Assembly: GCA_028277445.1 (NCBI GenBank) | Contig: JANQGG010000048.1 | Coordinates: 1 to 38,690 of the forward strand | From: Chloroherpetonaceae bacterium | GTDB taxonomy: Bacteria; Bacteroidota; Chlorobiia; Chlorobiales; Chloroherpetonaceae | Length of the DNA stretch: 38,690 nucleotides | Reading direction: 5' to 3' | Shown: piece by piece, positions 7,867 through 17,314 of the stretch | How the letters are laid out: each line of letters starts with the position of its first letter | Numbering within the stretch: position 1 is the stretch's first letter | The notes under the pieces: model-generated | What the model was told of the DNA's origin: nothing | The model's database searches: none | Seen by the model: the letters and a program-made list of their open reading frames with translations, nothing else | Program-made: the position numbers and the translations under genes

Positions 7867-8961
7867 ATGATTGATGCTATTTCATTTGATCAGAATCGTA
7901 TCAAATATCTCGATCAGCGATTTCTGCCATTAAAAGAAACCTATGTTGATACGAATGATTATTTAAGCGCTATTGAAGCGATCAAAACTTTAGCCGTGCG
8001 GGGTGCGCCTTTAATTGGCATTGTTGCCGGATATACGGTTGTTTTAGCCGTTCAAAATTATGAAGGTAAAAAGAAAGATTTCAAAGCCTACTTTACTAAA
8101 ATTATTGCTGAAGTTGAAGCATCCAGACCAACTGCCGTAAATTTGTTTTATGCAACCGCCCGGATGAAAGCCGTTTTCAATAATCATTTCGAAAACTCGC
8201 AACTTCCCGAATTTAATGAGTTGATTTTAAAGGAAGCGCGCGCTATTCATGAAAAAGAGATCCAAAATTGTGAGGATATGGCCCGTTTTGGCGTTGAACA
8301 AATCAAAAAAGATTTGGGCCACATTCTAGCCGAACGAAAACTCAATGTACTAACCCATTGCAATACCGGAACGCTTGCAACCGGCGGACTAGGCACAGCG
8401 CTTGGCGTCATCAAAAAAGCGTATCAGGAAGGATTGATTAATTGCGTTTATACGGCCGAAAGCCGTCCGCTTCTTCAAGGCCTTCGCTTAACCGCTTGGG
8501 AACTTGAGCAAGAGCAAATTCCATTCTTTTCGCATGCCGATTCATCATCCGGGATTTTAATGCAACGCGGTAAAGTTGATTTTGCCATTGTTGGCGCTGA
8601 TAGAATCGCTGCTAATGGTGATACAGCCAATAAAATCGGTACATTTAACCATGCCGTTTTGTGTCATGAACATGGATTGCCATTTTACATTGCAGCGCCT
8701 TTATCAACCATTGATACTACCATTCCGGATGGTACGCATATCCCGATTGAAGAACGCAATGGCGATGAACTTCGCAGCATTTATGGCCGCCAGGTTGCAA
8801 CGGCTTCAACGCCTGTGGTTAATTATGCGTTTGATATGACCCCAGCGAAATTTATCCGCGGCATCATTACCGAAACAGCCGCCTTGAGTGCCGACTATGT
8901 TCAAGCCATCAATTCAGCTTTTGAATCCTCAAATTCAGCAACCGTTGGTTCTTCTTGTTAA
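7867..8961 (+). CDS. mtnA: S-methyl-5-thioribose-1-phosphate isomerase
   Basis: The 364-residue enzyme converts methylthioribose 1-phosphate to methylthioribulose 1-phosphate in the methionine salvage pathway. Family marks are VRGAPLIG (44-51), THCNTGTLATGG with catalytic Cys165, and IVGADRIAANGDTANKIGT with catalytic Asp245. These separate it from the eIF2B regulatory subunits of the same superfamily. The frame stays open upstream to a TTG at 7765, but the ATG at 7867 is preferred because MIDAISF.. aligns with the family start and because a good promoter ends at 7856. No other salvage gene is adjacent. Confidence 0.94.
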   Translation: MIDAISFDQNRIKYLDQRFLPLKETYVDTNDYLSAIEAIKTLAVRGAPLIGIVAGYTVVLAVQNYEGKKKDFKAYFTKIIAEVEASRPTAVNLFYATARMKAVFNNHFENSQLPEFNELILKEARAIHEKEIQNCEDMARFGVEQIKKDLGHILAERKLNVLTHCNTGTLATGGLGTALGVIKKAYQEGLINCVYTAESRPLLQGLRLTAWELEQEQIPFFSHADSSSGILMQRGKVDFAIVGADRIAANGDTANKIGTFNHAVLCHEHGLPFYIAAPLSTIDTTIPDGTHIPIEERNGDELRSIYGRQVATASTPVVNYAFDMTPAKFIRGIITETAALSADYVQAINSAFESSNSATVGSSC

Positions 8962-8996
8962 CGTTTAAATTGCTCGTTCATATTTAAAACAAGAAA

Positions 8997-9018
8997 GGCA
9001 GGCTCAAAAAAGCCTGCC
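8997..9018. terminator. Hairpin downstream of mtnA
   Basis: GGCAGGCT (8997-9004) pairs with AGCCTGCC (9011-9018) around six bases. No T-run follows on the plus strand, so termination is only likely, not certain. Confidence 0.45.
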
Positions 9019-9411
9019 CATAACCATTTGGTTCTAATCGCAATTCAGGAATTGCCACTACATATGGTCGTTTGACCTTATTTTATGGAAAGCGGGCATT
9101 GAGCTTGACGAAATGCTTGTGCTGAGCGTACGAAGTACCGATTTTGAAAATTATGTTCCCTTCGGCAGCGTTTCGGCAGGCTCCTCTCTCAGGGAACAAT
9201 AATGTTTTCATTGGAAACCATGTGTGAACTGGTTTCAGTATTGTTTCAGGGTCTCAGATACTTGGAGAATTGTTAGAGATGTTGAAACTCAGCCTTACAC
9301 GAGTTTTTTTGTCAATTCCTTGATTTTTCTTTTTCTGCTTTGGAAAAATTGCCCGCACAATCTGACACTGGATTTATAATAAACTCTATTTAATTTCTTA
9401 TTAAATAATCA
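9019..9411. repeat. Gene-free stretch with dispersed-repeat-like sequence
   Basis: No gene is seen here. Bases 9100-9210 hold sequence of the kind scattered between genes in this genome: GTTCCC (9151 region) and GGGAAC (about 9194) bracket CTTCGGCAGCGTTTCGGCAG. Similar words (CCTTCGGCTTCGCTCAGGAC) recur near 38510. The rest is AT-rich. Confidence 0.4.
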
Positions 9412-9990
9412 TTAATCAATAAACAACAGTTGCGCTTGAATAGAAAATCCTTTGATGACTTTTGAATTGATAACGCCATCTTTCATGACAGAATGTAGCA
9501 ATTGGTAGTTGTTTTCTTTGAGCGTGTATATTTCAACGTATTCATTTTCGGGATCAACAATCCAATATTCTTTCACGCCATACTTTTCATAAATCGTTTT
9601 CTTTTTCACCCGATCATTCTTTTCCGTTGATGGCGATAAAATTTCAACCAACATATCCGGCGATCCCTGAATATTATCTTCTGTTATAATGTCGGAGTTT
9701 TCATTAGAAATAAAAATAATATCAGGCTCAACCACATTATTTTGGCTTAATATCACATCAAATGGCGCAACAAAAACTTTACCAATTTTATTCTTTTTAA
9801 GAAACAATGAAATTGCCACAAAAAGATTGCCAATAACCACTTGATGTTTGGTTTTTGGGGAAGGCGTCATTTGAAGTTCTCCTTCTAAAATTTCATACCG
9901 TTTGCCGTCGTCGGGCAGTAAGGTGTATTCCCAATAGGTGAGGTCATGTTTTTTTGAGAGATAATCTACAACAGGTTCCAGGATTGCCAT
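9412..9990 (-). CDS. Uma2 family (DUF820) nuclease-like protein
   Basis: The 192-residue product belongs to the Uma2 family, which has the PD-(D/E)xK nuclease fold. It shows YEILEGEL near the N-terminus, NVVEPDIIFI with the metal-binding Asp, LVEILSPST with the catalytic Glu, and a following Lys in the KKKTIYEKYGVKEYWIVDP segment. Members are abundant in cyanobacteria and some Chlorobiota and Chloroflexota genomes, and a role as transposon-derived or DNA-repair endonucleases has been suggested but not settled. The gene stands alone, convergent to mtnA. Confidence 0.9.
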   Translation of the reverse strand: MAILEPVVDYLSKKHDLTYWEYTLLPDDGKRYEILEGELQMTPSPKTKHQVVIGNLFVAISLFLKKNKIGKVFVAPFDVILSQNNVVEPDIIFISNENSDIITEDNIQGSPDMLVEILSPSTEKNDRVKKKTIYEKYGVKEYWIVDPENEYVEIYTLKENNYQLLHSVMKDGVINSKVIKGFSIQAQLLFID

Positions 9991-10064
9991 AAATACAAAG
10001 GTTTAATTTTCACAATATCATAAGTTTTACGAAAGGAATCAAAACGGGTTTTTTATCCATTTTA

Positions 10065-10093
10065 AAACCAAAAGGCCGGCATTTCCGCCGGCC
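10065..10093 (-). terminator. Terminator of the type IX-secreted protein gene
   Basis: GGCCGGC (10074-10080) pairs with GCCGGCC (10087-10093). Read on the minus strand the stem is followed by TTTTGGTTTT. It lies 60 bases past the stop at 10156. Confidence 0.75.
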
Positions 10094-10155
10094 CCATTTC
10101 ATAATTCAAAATTAAGAATTCATAATTTATCGTACATCATCTATCATTCATCATT

Positions 10156-13086
10156 TTACTTCATCAGCATCATCTTCATGGTTTTGCTGAAGCCTTCCGT
10201 ATTCAATTGGTAAAAATACACGCCACTGGTAAGGTTTTTAGCATTAAATTTAACTGTGTTGTTGCCCTTTGTGGCATTGATGGCTTCGTTATATACAACC
10301 CGGCCAAGAATATCAAATACCTTTAATCTAGCGAATCCGGCTTTTTTCATGGTAAAGTTTATCGTAGTGCTTGGGTTAAACGGATTCGGGTAATTTTGCG
10401 CCAATTCGTAGTTTTCAATTATACCTTCATCATTATCGCCAAAGTTAATTTCAACCACTTTAGGATGACGATGCTCCAAACCACTGTAATCGACGCTGAT
10501 GAGCGCATATTCATAGGTTTCACCTTCAACAACCGATTGATCTGTAAAGGAATAATGGTGCGCATTAATAGATGTTCCCTGCCCTTTCAAGGCTTCGTTT
10601 TGTTTATAACTGGCAAGTTGATTGCCATTTCTGGATACAATAAAGCCAAGGTTATCCGTTTCGGTTTGGGTTACCCAGTTTAGTTTTGCCCCTAAAGATG
10701 TCGCTTTTACGGTAAATTCTGCAATTTCAACCGGTAATGGATTGTCCGAGCCTCCGCCAACAGCAAAATCAGAAAACCCAGTTAATCCGGTAACGGTAAT
10801 GTTTGGATTTGCATATGAATGAGCAAAGCCATCATTTTTCAGATCTGCCCATGGTTGCCCATCGCCATCACGCTTAAGAATACTAAGGGTACTAAAATCA
10901 CTAATACCCGATATTCCGGTTAAATCCAAGGTAATATTGTAGATCATGCCACTTAACCCATCATTTGTAATCGTCCAGAATTTATCTTGCGATATATTTT
11001 CAATCGTTGGCGGCAACAAGGCTGATCCGGGATTGGCTCCCACGACGACATTTATGGAACCATCCGTACCGGAACCGGTTGTCAGATTAATTGTTATACC
11101 GGTTGAACCAAACGTTTGAGAACCAGTTTGGCCACTTAAAAATGCAATGACTGTTGAATCACTTTGAGAAGATGATGTGGTAGCTGTTGCAATTTTTTGA
11201 GAAGAACTGGAAAAAAAAGTTCCTGATTTTCCATAAACGGTATAGTAATACGCAGTATTTTCAGATAAGCTTGTAACCTGAGTATTTAGATTAGATCCTT
11301 CATAAACAATCGCGCCATCAACCGGAGAACCGGAGGATGAACCTTGTTTTTGAAGCACACGAAACTCGGGGCTATTACCATTCCAATTTAAATCAATGGT
11401 TGAGGTGGTTTGATTCGTCGCAGCAAGACTGCTTGGATCCGGCACAATAGGATCAACACTTAAAATGGCCGTTCCCCATGCCCCTGTTTCACCGGTATGT
11501 CCTAAATCACCAGTAGCGGTTGTTTTTGCATATTCATTAAACACCCAAAACGAGTTATCTACAGGATCAATCGCAACCGATGTATAATCACCCCAACGGT
11601 TTCTGGAACCACTAAACGCCCGATAATATGGTGCTTCGCCGACTTTAACCGTCATGGTTGAACCAAATGATGAGGAATCAGCCGGCATATACGCGTAATA
11701 AGCGCCAGCATATATTGATGAGTTGGAAGCGCTAAACCCAATCACAGCATCGCTCCACTCATTAACAGCGATCGATGGGAAAAAGGTATATGTCCCAACG
11801 CCTAAATCCTCCGCACCAACTTCACCCTGAGTATCTAATGAAAGTGTGGCTAAATTTTGCGTACTGATTTTAAACCAACGTGCTGTTGCTTGACCGGCAT
11901 CAGTTCCTGAACTTGGCAAATCACAGGCTGCTACCCATAAAACGCTATCTCGCCACACGGCATTTAAAGTACGCCGGTCATTAACTTCAATAGTTTGAGC
12001 CGAGCCCAATTGTGGAGCATCAGGCAAACTAACTGATGTATTAGTTATATCTCCAAGAAAAACATATTGCAAATTGTAGGTTGGTGAGCCCGAAAGTGGG
12101 TTTAAGATTTGGATAAGCTGCAAATACTCATTGGTGCCATCATTAATTCCACTGTATCCAATAATAAATGTTGAAACACCTGTTTGAGATCCGAACATAT
12201 GAGCGGGCTGCAACGTGACATCTAAAGCGCCAGTAGCAGTGACAGGATCATGCATATAGGTTGTTGCTGAACTTCCTGCATAAAAACCACCTGAAGTCCC
12301 TTTATCGATGGCTATTAAACGTGTTCCAAGCAATCCTGAACCTGAAAATGGGAAATAGTTCCCCGTGATATATACCGCCTGGTTATCAACAGCAAATCCT
12401 GGATAGTCGAACCACCCATCAGTTCCAGTAAAATTTTGTTTAACATCAAATCGAGCGCCATACCAACCTTGGGTGGGATCGCCGGTTTGAGAGACCGCAA
12501 CATACATAAAAGAGGTATCCGGCGAATATGTTTTTTCAAGCGTTACAACTACAAAACGATCTTCATATTGGTCGTAAATGACTTTGGGATCAAACGTATT
12601 GGTGAGCGCGCCAAAAAAACTTTTCAAGCTCATGGAAGCCAATTGCGAGCCGGATTTTGTATACCACTCGATGGATGTATTAACAACAAGAACAACGTGA
12701 TCCTGACCTGTTGCTGAACATGGATCCGGAGGAATATTGTAAAATCCTCCTCGTGCTGCATTGGTATCAAAATCAATGGTCGTAAAACTTGTTCCCATGG
12801 TTTGATAAGCTGCCCCTTGTGACTTCATCGGAAGACTGGCCGGAATTTGTTCACCCGAACCATGGCTTGGAAGAGTTTCTTCACTGACACGAATCCCCTG
12901 AGTCATAACATTTGGCTGACTCCCTACAAACTTTTTCCCAACAATTGGCTTAATGCCGCCTTTTGTTGAATAGTTAACATGGGACTCTGTTGGATTTGTA
13001 GCAGCAAATGAAGAAGTCATAAATACTGAACAATTCAGCAATAGAATTGCTAAACATGTCCGAGAAATCTGATAGAAGTGATTCAT
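10156..13086 (-). CDS. Secreted protein with fibronectin III and type IX sorting domains
   Basis: The 976-residue product starts with a signal peptide (1-28, ending SSFA). The large N-terminal part (about 100-540) looks like a beta-propeller-type extracellular domain with KVIYDQYEDRFVVV, WFDYPGFAVDNQAVYIT and an RNRWGDYTSVAIDP motif. A fibronectin type III domain follows (about 548-635), then beta-sandwich segments, and a C-terminal sorting domain (about 895-976) with QNYPNPFNPSTTI and GVYFYQL, the signal for export by the type IX secretion system and anchoring at the cell surface. The ATG at 13086 is chosen over an in-frame start at 13152 because it puts the signal peptide at the N-terminus. 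Enzymatic function is not evident. It is downstream of recJ but has its own palindrome and terminator. Confidence 0.88.
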   Translation of the reverse strand: MNHFYQISRTCLAILLLNCSVFMTSSFAATNPTESHVNYSTKGGIKPIVGKKFVGSQPNVMTQGIRVSEETLPSHGSGEQIPASLPMKSQGAAYQTMGTSFTTIDFDTNAARGGFYNIPPDPCSATGQDHVVLVVNTSIEWYTKSGSQLASMSLKSFFGALTNTFDPKVIYDQYEDRFVVVTLEKTYSPDTSFMYVAVSQTGDPTQGWYGARFDVKQNFTGTDGWFDYPGFAVDNQAVYITGNYFPFSGSGLLGTRLIAIDKGTSGGFYAGSSATTYMHDPVTATGALDVTLQPAHMFGSQTGVSTFIIGYSGINDGTNEYLQLIQILNPLSGSPTYNLQYVFLGDITNTSVSLPDAPQLGSAQTIEVNDRRTLNAVWRDSVLWVAACDLPSSGTDAGQATARWFKISTQNLATLSLDTQGEVGAEDLGVGTYTFFPSIAVNEWSDAVIGFSASNSSIYAGAYYAYMPADSSSFGSTMTVKVGEAPYYRAFSGSRNRWGDYTSVAIDPVDNSFWVFNEYAKTTATGDLGHTGETGAWGTAILSVDPIVPDPSSLAATNQTTSTIDLNWNGNSPEFRVLQKQGSSSGSPVDGAIVYEGSNLNTQVTSLSENTAYYYTVYGKSGTFFSSSSQKIATATTSSSQSDSTVIAFLSGQTGSQTFGSTGITINLTTGSGTDGSINVVVGANPGSALLPPTIENISQDKFWTITNDGLSGMIYNITLDLTGISGISDFSTLSILKRDGDGQPWADLKNDGFAHSYANPNITVTGLTGFSDFAVGGGSDNPLPVEIAEFTVKATSLGAKLNWVTQTETDNLGFIVSRNGNQLASYKQNEALKGQGTSINAHHYSFTDQSVVEGETYEYALISVDYSGLEHRHPKVVEINFGDNDEGIIENYELAQNYPNPFNPSTTINFTMKKAGFARLKVFDILGRVVYNEAINATKGNNTVKFNAKNLTSGVYFYQLNTEGFSKTMKMMLMK

Positions 13087-13145
13087 AATTTTCTCGATTT
13101 TGTTATTTAAAGCGGAGGGAATAGTAAAAGCAGCAGATACCATGC

Positions 13146-13167
13146 CTAACATGGCTTAACATGTTAG
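13146..13167. promoter_or_regulatory. 22-base inverted repeat upstream of the secreted protein gene
   Basis: CTAACATG (13146-13153) and CATGTTAG (13160-13167) are perfect inverted arms around GCTTAA, 60 bases before the start codon at 13086. The length and spacing fit an operator for a dimeric regulator. No T-run follows, which argues against a terminator. Confidence 0.45.
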
Positions 13168-13185
13168 TTTTTGGAATTTACCAAT

Positions 13186-13208
13186 AAACGTTGTTCTTTG
13201 AAACGTTT
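13186..13208 (-). terminator. Weak terminator-like hairpin after recJ
   Basis: AAACGTT (13186-13192) and AACGTTT (13202-13208) form a 7-base stem with a 9-base loop just past the recJ stop on the minus strand, followed by ATT-rich sequence. Confidence 0.3.
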
Positions 13209-13216
13209 TCGCATTA

Positions 13217-14914
13217 TTAAATCCACAAATCCTTGATTTTAAGTTGTAAGGATTCTCTGCCGTTCCAGGTGTTTTCGTCGATGGTATAAACCATATCAAA
13301 TGACGAATTCATAGTATTTAACCTATCAAACCATTCCGGCATGTTAAAGCCAATGGCATCGAAGACATTGCCCAATTCATCGCGAACCGAACATTTAATG
13401 TGCGCATCTTTTAAAAGTTTGGGCGGGGTCATGAGTTTAAGCGATCGCGTGAGAAAAACCGGCCGTTGATTTCTTGGGCCAAATGGGGAAAACTGCTTTA
13501 AAACACGATAAAATTTAGCGGTGATCTGTTGAAGGGTAATTTCGGCATCTATCCGAAGCTCAGGCGTTTGCAAATCAATATGAAATTGTTTTTCGCAAGC
13601 CTCATCAAAAGCTGTTCGGAAGGCATCCAACTGCTGGGGTTCAAGGGTTAAACCTGCTGCAAATTCATGCCCGCCGTATTGCAGCAAATGCTCTTTGCAA
13701 TCGGCAAGGGCATCATAAACATTAACACCTTGCACGCTTCGCACCGATCCTTTCAACACGCCATCAGAACCGGCTAAAATAACGGTTGGGCGATAGTACT
13801 TTTCAAGAATTCGTGAGGCTACAATACCAATTACCCCAATATGCCACTCTTCTTTAAACAATGTGAGCGATGAGTGGTAGTTATGGGCTGCCACTTCAGC
13901 CATCCGATCAGCTTCTTTGAAAATGTCCAAATCTACTTTTCTGCGCTCGGTATTGATCTCTTCAAGCTTCATGGCATACTCACGGCTCTCAGACTCGTTT
14001 GAAGCAAGCATCCATTGCACAGCCTCATTGGCATGATTCATTCGTCCGGCAGCGTTTATCCTTGGGCCGATGCCAAAGACAATAGAAGAACTGGAAATGT
14101 TGGCGAGATCAAACCCACAGACTTCGGCCATCACTTTAAAATTGTTACGCGGACTGGTTTTGATGCGTTCCAGTCCAAAAACCATCATTGCACGATTTTC
14201 GCCGGTCATTTCAACGATATCGGCGGCGATGGCCAGGCTAACAAAGTCCAAGTAACTCAGCATATGTTCAACAGGCATATCCAAACTTTCACCAACAGCT
14301 TGCAGTAATTTATAAGCCACCCCGCATCCGCATAAATCCTGATACGGGTAGGTTGAATCTTTTCGTTTCGGATTTAAAATCGCCAGCGCTTCGGGCAAGT
14401 CTTCGGGTTCATGATGATCACAAATGATAAAATCGATCCCTTTTGCCATGCTTTCAGTCACTTGAGCATTGGCGCGAATGCCGCAATCCACAGAAATGAT
14501 AAGATTTACCCCCGAATCAACGGCATGTCGGATACCCTGATCCGAAACGCCATACCCCTCTGTATGCCGGTCGTTGATGTAATAGCTGACCTCGGCGCCG
14601 ATACTTTGAAAGAAAAGCATCAACATTGCCGTGCTTGTGGTGCCATCCACGTCGTAATCACCATAGATCATTATTTTTTCCCTGTTCTCAATTGCTTTTC
14701 TCGCCCGTTGAAGGGCCTTATCCATATCATTCATTAAAAGCGGTGAATGCAAATCGGTAACGGTAGGACGAAAAAATGCCTTCGCTTCATCGAATGTGGT
14801 AATGTCTCTATTCACTAACGCTTTTGCGATTGGCTCGCTTACATTGATCGCTTCTGATAGACGCTTTACCTGATCGGGGTCTGGCATTTGAACGCTCCAA
14901 CGAAAATTCCTCAT
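13217..14914 (-). CDS. recJ: Single-stranded-DNA-specific exonuclease RecJ
   Basis: The 565-residue protein is a 5'-3' single-strand DNA exonuclease of the DHH phosphoesterase superfamily used in recombination and mismatch repair. The metal-binding motifs are complete: GDYDVDG (85-91), SVDCG (142-145) and the signature DHH at 166-168, plus GPRINAAGRM of the DHHA1 part and an OB-fold C-terminus. The length is normal. It is transcribed divergently from fbp, whose start is only about 120 bases away. Confidence 0.96.
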   Translation of the reverse strand: MRNFRWSVQMPDPDQVKRLSEAINVSEPIAKALVNRDITTFDEAKAFFRPTVTDLHSPLLMNDMDKALQRARKAIENREKIMIYGDYDVDGTTSTAMLMLFFQSIGAEVSYYINDRHTEGYGVSDQGIRHAVDSGVNLIISVDCGIRANAQVTESMAKGIDFIICDHHEPEDLPEALAILNPKRKDSTYPYQDLCGCGVAYKLLQAVGESLDMPVEHMLSYLDFVSLAIAADIVEMTGENRAMMVFGLERIKTSPRNNFKVMAEVCGFDLANISSSSIVFGIGPRINAAGRMNHANEAVQWMLASNESESREYAMKLEEINTERRKVDLDIFKEADRMAEVAAHNYHSSLTLFKEEWHIGVIGIVASRILEKYYRPTVILAGSDGVLKGSVRSVQGVNVYDALADCKEHLLQYGGHEFAAGLTLEPQQLDAFRTAFDEACEKQFHIDLQTPELRIDAEITLQQITAKFYRVLKQFSPFGPRNQRPVFLTRSLKLMTPPKLLKDAHIKCSVRDELGNVFDAIGFNMPEWFDRLNTMNSSFDMVYTIDENTWNGRESLQLKIKDLWI

Positions 14915-14970
14915 AATGCTGCTGTGAATTGTTTTTTGATTTGATGTTCACCGGTAAATATTTAACTTGG

Positions 14971-14998
14971 TTGATGTTTCTTTCTTTTGCACTAAATT
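14971..14998 (+). promoter_or_regulatory. Putative promoter of fbp
   Basis: TTGATG (14971-14976), 16 bases, TAAATT (14993-14998). The predicted start near 15005 leaves a leader of about 28 bases containing a GGAG Shine-Dalgarno (15022-15025) seven bases before the ATG. Confidence 0.45.
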
Positions 14999-15032
14999 CG
15001 TTTACCAACTAACCAAATTTTGGAGATTTTTT

Positions 15033-16070
15033 ATGGGTGACCTCATTACTATTGAAAGGCACATCATTGAACAACAATATAACTACCCTCATGCAACCGG
15101 TGAATTAACCAAACTCCTGCACGATGTATCGTTTGCCGCAAAACTGATCTGGCGACAAGTTACACGGGCCGGCCTGGTTGATATTCTTGGCTCGGCGGAT
15201 GAAATAAACGTTCAGGGCGAAGAAGTCAAAAAATTAGATTTATTTGCGAATGAACAATTTATTAAAGCCATCGGTCACCATGGCCGTTTCGCCGTTATGG
15301 CCTCCGAAGAAAATGAAGATATCATTTTCCCGCCAAAAAATAAGTATGGTAATTATGTGCTTTTGTTTGACCCGTTGGATGGCTCTTCCAACATTGATGC
15401 CAATGTAAGCGTTGGCACCATTTTTTCAATTTTCAAGAGAAAATCAACAAGCGAAGAAGCCACTCTGGAAGATTGTCTTCAGGCAGGCATTCATCAAATA
15501 GCCGCAGGGTATGTCATTTACGGCTCTTCAGCCATGCTTGTTTTTACAACCGGCAATGGCGTTCATGGTTATACCCTGGATCCGACCATTGGCGAGTTTT
15601 TACTTTCTCACCCGAATATCAAAACCCCAAAACAAGGTAAAATTTACTCATTAAATGAGGGCAATTACCGATATTTAGATGACGGTGTCAAAAAATACAT
15701 CAAGTATTTACAAATGGATGATAAAGAAACCCACCGTCCGTATTCCGGTCGTTATATCGGGTCGTGCGTGGCCGATTTCCACCGCAACCTGCTGTATGGC
15801 GGCATTTTCCTTTATCCCAGAAGTAAAAAAGCTCCTGAAGGAAAGCTTAGGTTGATGTACGAAGCCAATCCACTTGCGTTTATTTGCGAGCAAGCCGGAG
15901 GGCGAGCCAGCGATGGCAAAAACCGTATCATGGAAATCCCGCCTAAGAAATTGCATCAACGAACGCCTTTATTTATCGGTAGTGAAGACGATGTTAAAAT
16001 TGCCGAAGAATTTGAACAAGGTCTCAGGGATATTGAACTGGATGAAGAACTGTGTCCGCCAAATCACTAA
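15033..16070 (+). CDS. fbp: Fructose-1,6-bisphosphatase class I
   Basis: The 345-residue enzyme hydrolyses fructose 1,6-bisphosphate to fructose 6-phosphate in gluconeogenesis and carbon fixation cycles. It shows the acidic pair EE at 92-93, the metal-binding [10 protein letters not shown] (113-122), [21 protein letters not shown] and GGIFLYP with the downstream [19 protein letters not shown] segment of class I enzymes. The ATG at 15033 is chosen over an in-frame start at 14967: it has a good GGAG ribosome site, and homologues start close to this point. A bidirectional terminator follows. Confidence 0.95.
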   Translation: MGDLITIERHIIEQQYNYPHATGELTKLLHDVSFAAKLIWRQVTRAGLVDILGSADEINVQGEEVKKLDLFANEQFIKAIGHHGRFAVMASEENEDIIFPPKNKYGNYVLLFDPLDGSSNIDANVSVGTIFSIFKRKSTSEEATLEDCLQAGIHQIAAGYVIYGSSAMLVFTTGNGVHGYTLDPTIGEFLLSHPNIKTPKQGKIYSLNEGNYRYLDDGVKKYIKYLQMDDKETHRPYSGRYIGSCVADFHRNLLYGGIFLYPRSKKAPEGKLRLMYEANPLAFICEQAGGRASDGKNRIMEIPPKKLHQRTPLFIGSEDDVKIAEEFEQGLRDIELDEELCPPNH

Positions 16071-16082
16071 ATTTTCATTATC

Positions 16083-16112
16083 AAAAAACCCGCCTGATAA
16101 GCGGGTTTTTTT
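16083..16112. terminator. Bidirectional terminator between fbp and the lipoprotein gene
   Basis: AAAAAACCCGC (16083-16093) pairs with GCGGGTTTTTT (16101-16111) around CTGATAA. The A and T tracts make it work for both converging genes. Confidence 0.9.
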
Positions 16113-16146
16113 AGGTTGGCTGAATTTAATGATTTTGCCAAGGTTC

Positions 16147-16533
16147 CTATCGTTTCTTGAAATCACCCAAACTGATTTTATGATCGCCAATACCTACAGG
16201 CTCAGCTTTTCCGTTAAAAACCAGGACCCCTTTAATACCACAATCTCCTGCTCCAGTACCTACAGCCATAACTTCTACAGTAATATTTCTTTTAAAATCA
16301 TAGTCAGCTTTTTTGACATCAAATTCCAACTCGCCGTCTTCAACTTTAACGGTAGCATTCGTATTCTGCTTTCCGTTTTGCTTGACTAATATCTGAAAAG
16401 AAACGCCTTCACAATCTTCTAAACCAAGTTTAACCTGACCATCATCTTTAATGATCATATCATTACAGCCTGATAGAAACAGGGCAACCAACAGTGCAAA
16501 AATTTTCCATTGCAATTTTCCAAAAAAATACAT
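16147..16533 (-). CDS. Small predicted lipoprotein, function unknown
   Basis: The 128-residue product begins with a short hydrophobic signal and the lipobox LSGC (Cys23), so it should be lipid-anchored in the envelope. The mature part is about 105 residues, has two further Cys residues (LEDCEG and GDCGIKG) that could form a disulfide, and looks all-beta. The start at 16533 is supported by AAAGGAG placed six bases before the ATG; an upstream in-frame ATG lacks this. I do not recognise the family. It lies 44 bases after the membrane protein gene and may be co-transcribed with it. Confidence 0.7.
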   Translation of the reverse strand: MYFFGKLQWKIFALLVALFLSGCNDMIIKDDGQVKLGLEDCEGVSFQILVKQNGKQNTNATVKVEDGELEFDVKKADYDFKRNITVEVMAVGTGAGDCGIKGVLVFNGKAEPVGIGDHKISLGDFKKR

Positions 16534-16577
16534 AATCATCTCCTTTCGATAAGGTTTAACAACTTCAACGCTGCGCC

Positions 16578-17126
16578 TCATTCGTGGGGCAAAACGGGTG
16601 CGGATGAACGCCCATTTTTTACAGTAGTTTCATCTTTAAGCAGGCGATAACGTAATGATTGACTATATATAAATAAGAATGCCGTTGTTCCAAAATTGAG
16701 CGACAACCAAATCCAGAAAATCAGTTTCGATTTTTCGTTTGGCCATAGCACTGCTACACAAGCTACAAGTATTAGAATTGTAAGAATTGGAACCGCGTAG
16801 GTGGCAAATGGGTCTCGTCTTTGCCCAACCCACGCCTCCCATTTGGATTCGTGCGTATTTGGAGCATGGGCTCGGATGAAACTGCCAATTCTCTTTATGC
16901 CATAATCTTCACCAAGGATATACAAATCGAAACATATCGAAACAAATGGGACGATATATAGAATTAGCGCCAGGTCTATCTCCTTCGGTAACTTAGCTGC
17001 GCCAACAGAAAACAATGCTCCAACAAAAAGGAACTTGCGAATATTAAAGTCGCCTCGACGTTTTTGACTTTCTATTTTCTCTTTGTGCATTCTCTCCAGG
17101 AATGCATCCATTTCTTTATCACACAT
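16578..17126 (-). CDS. Polytopic membrane protein, function unknown
   Basis: The 182-residue protein has a charged cytoplasmic N-terminus (about 1-30), two hydrophobic segments (about 31-45 and 50-70), a conserved-looking loop (GEDYGIKRIGSFIRAHAPN, then WEAWVGQRRDP), and two more membrane segments (about 108-127 and 133-153). I have seen this kind of loop in uncharacterised membrane proteins of several phyla but know of no function. It precedes the lipoprotein gene on the same strand. Confidence 0.65.
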   Translation of the reverse strand: MCDKEMDAFLERMHKEKIESQKRRGDFNIRKFLFVGALFSVGAAKLPKEIDLALILYIVPFVSICFDLYILGEDYGIKRIGSFIRAHAPNTHESKWEAWVGQRRDPFATYAVPILTILILVACVAVLWPNEKSKLIFWIWLSLNFGTTAFLFIYSQSLRYRLLKDETTVKNGRSSAPVLPHE

Positions 17127-17314
17127 GATGTTCCTTTACTTCATATTAATTAGATTTTCCCGCCTAAACCGTAAATTTTTTTGTGAGGTCCAAAAAAATT
17201 TCAAACGGATACAAGCTTTACTCGTGATTTGGGGCATTTGAATCATGGGTTCAACTTAGCGTAAAGGGTTTAAAGGCAAAATCAAGGAAAGTCTCTATGC
17301 ATATCAGTTGCTTT

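Noticed and set aside
13087-13152. Upstream start for the type IX-secreted protein
   Set aside because: It would put 22 residues before a clear signal peptide and overlaps the inverted repeat.
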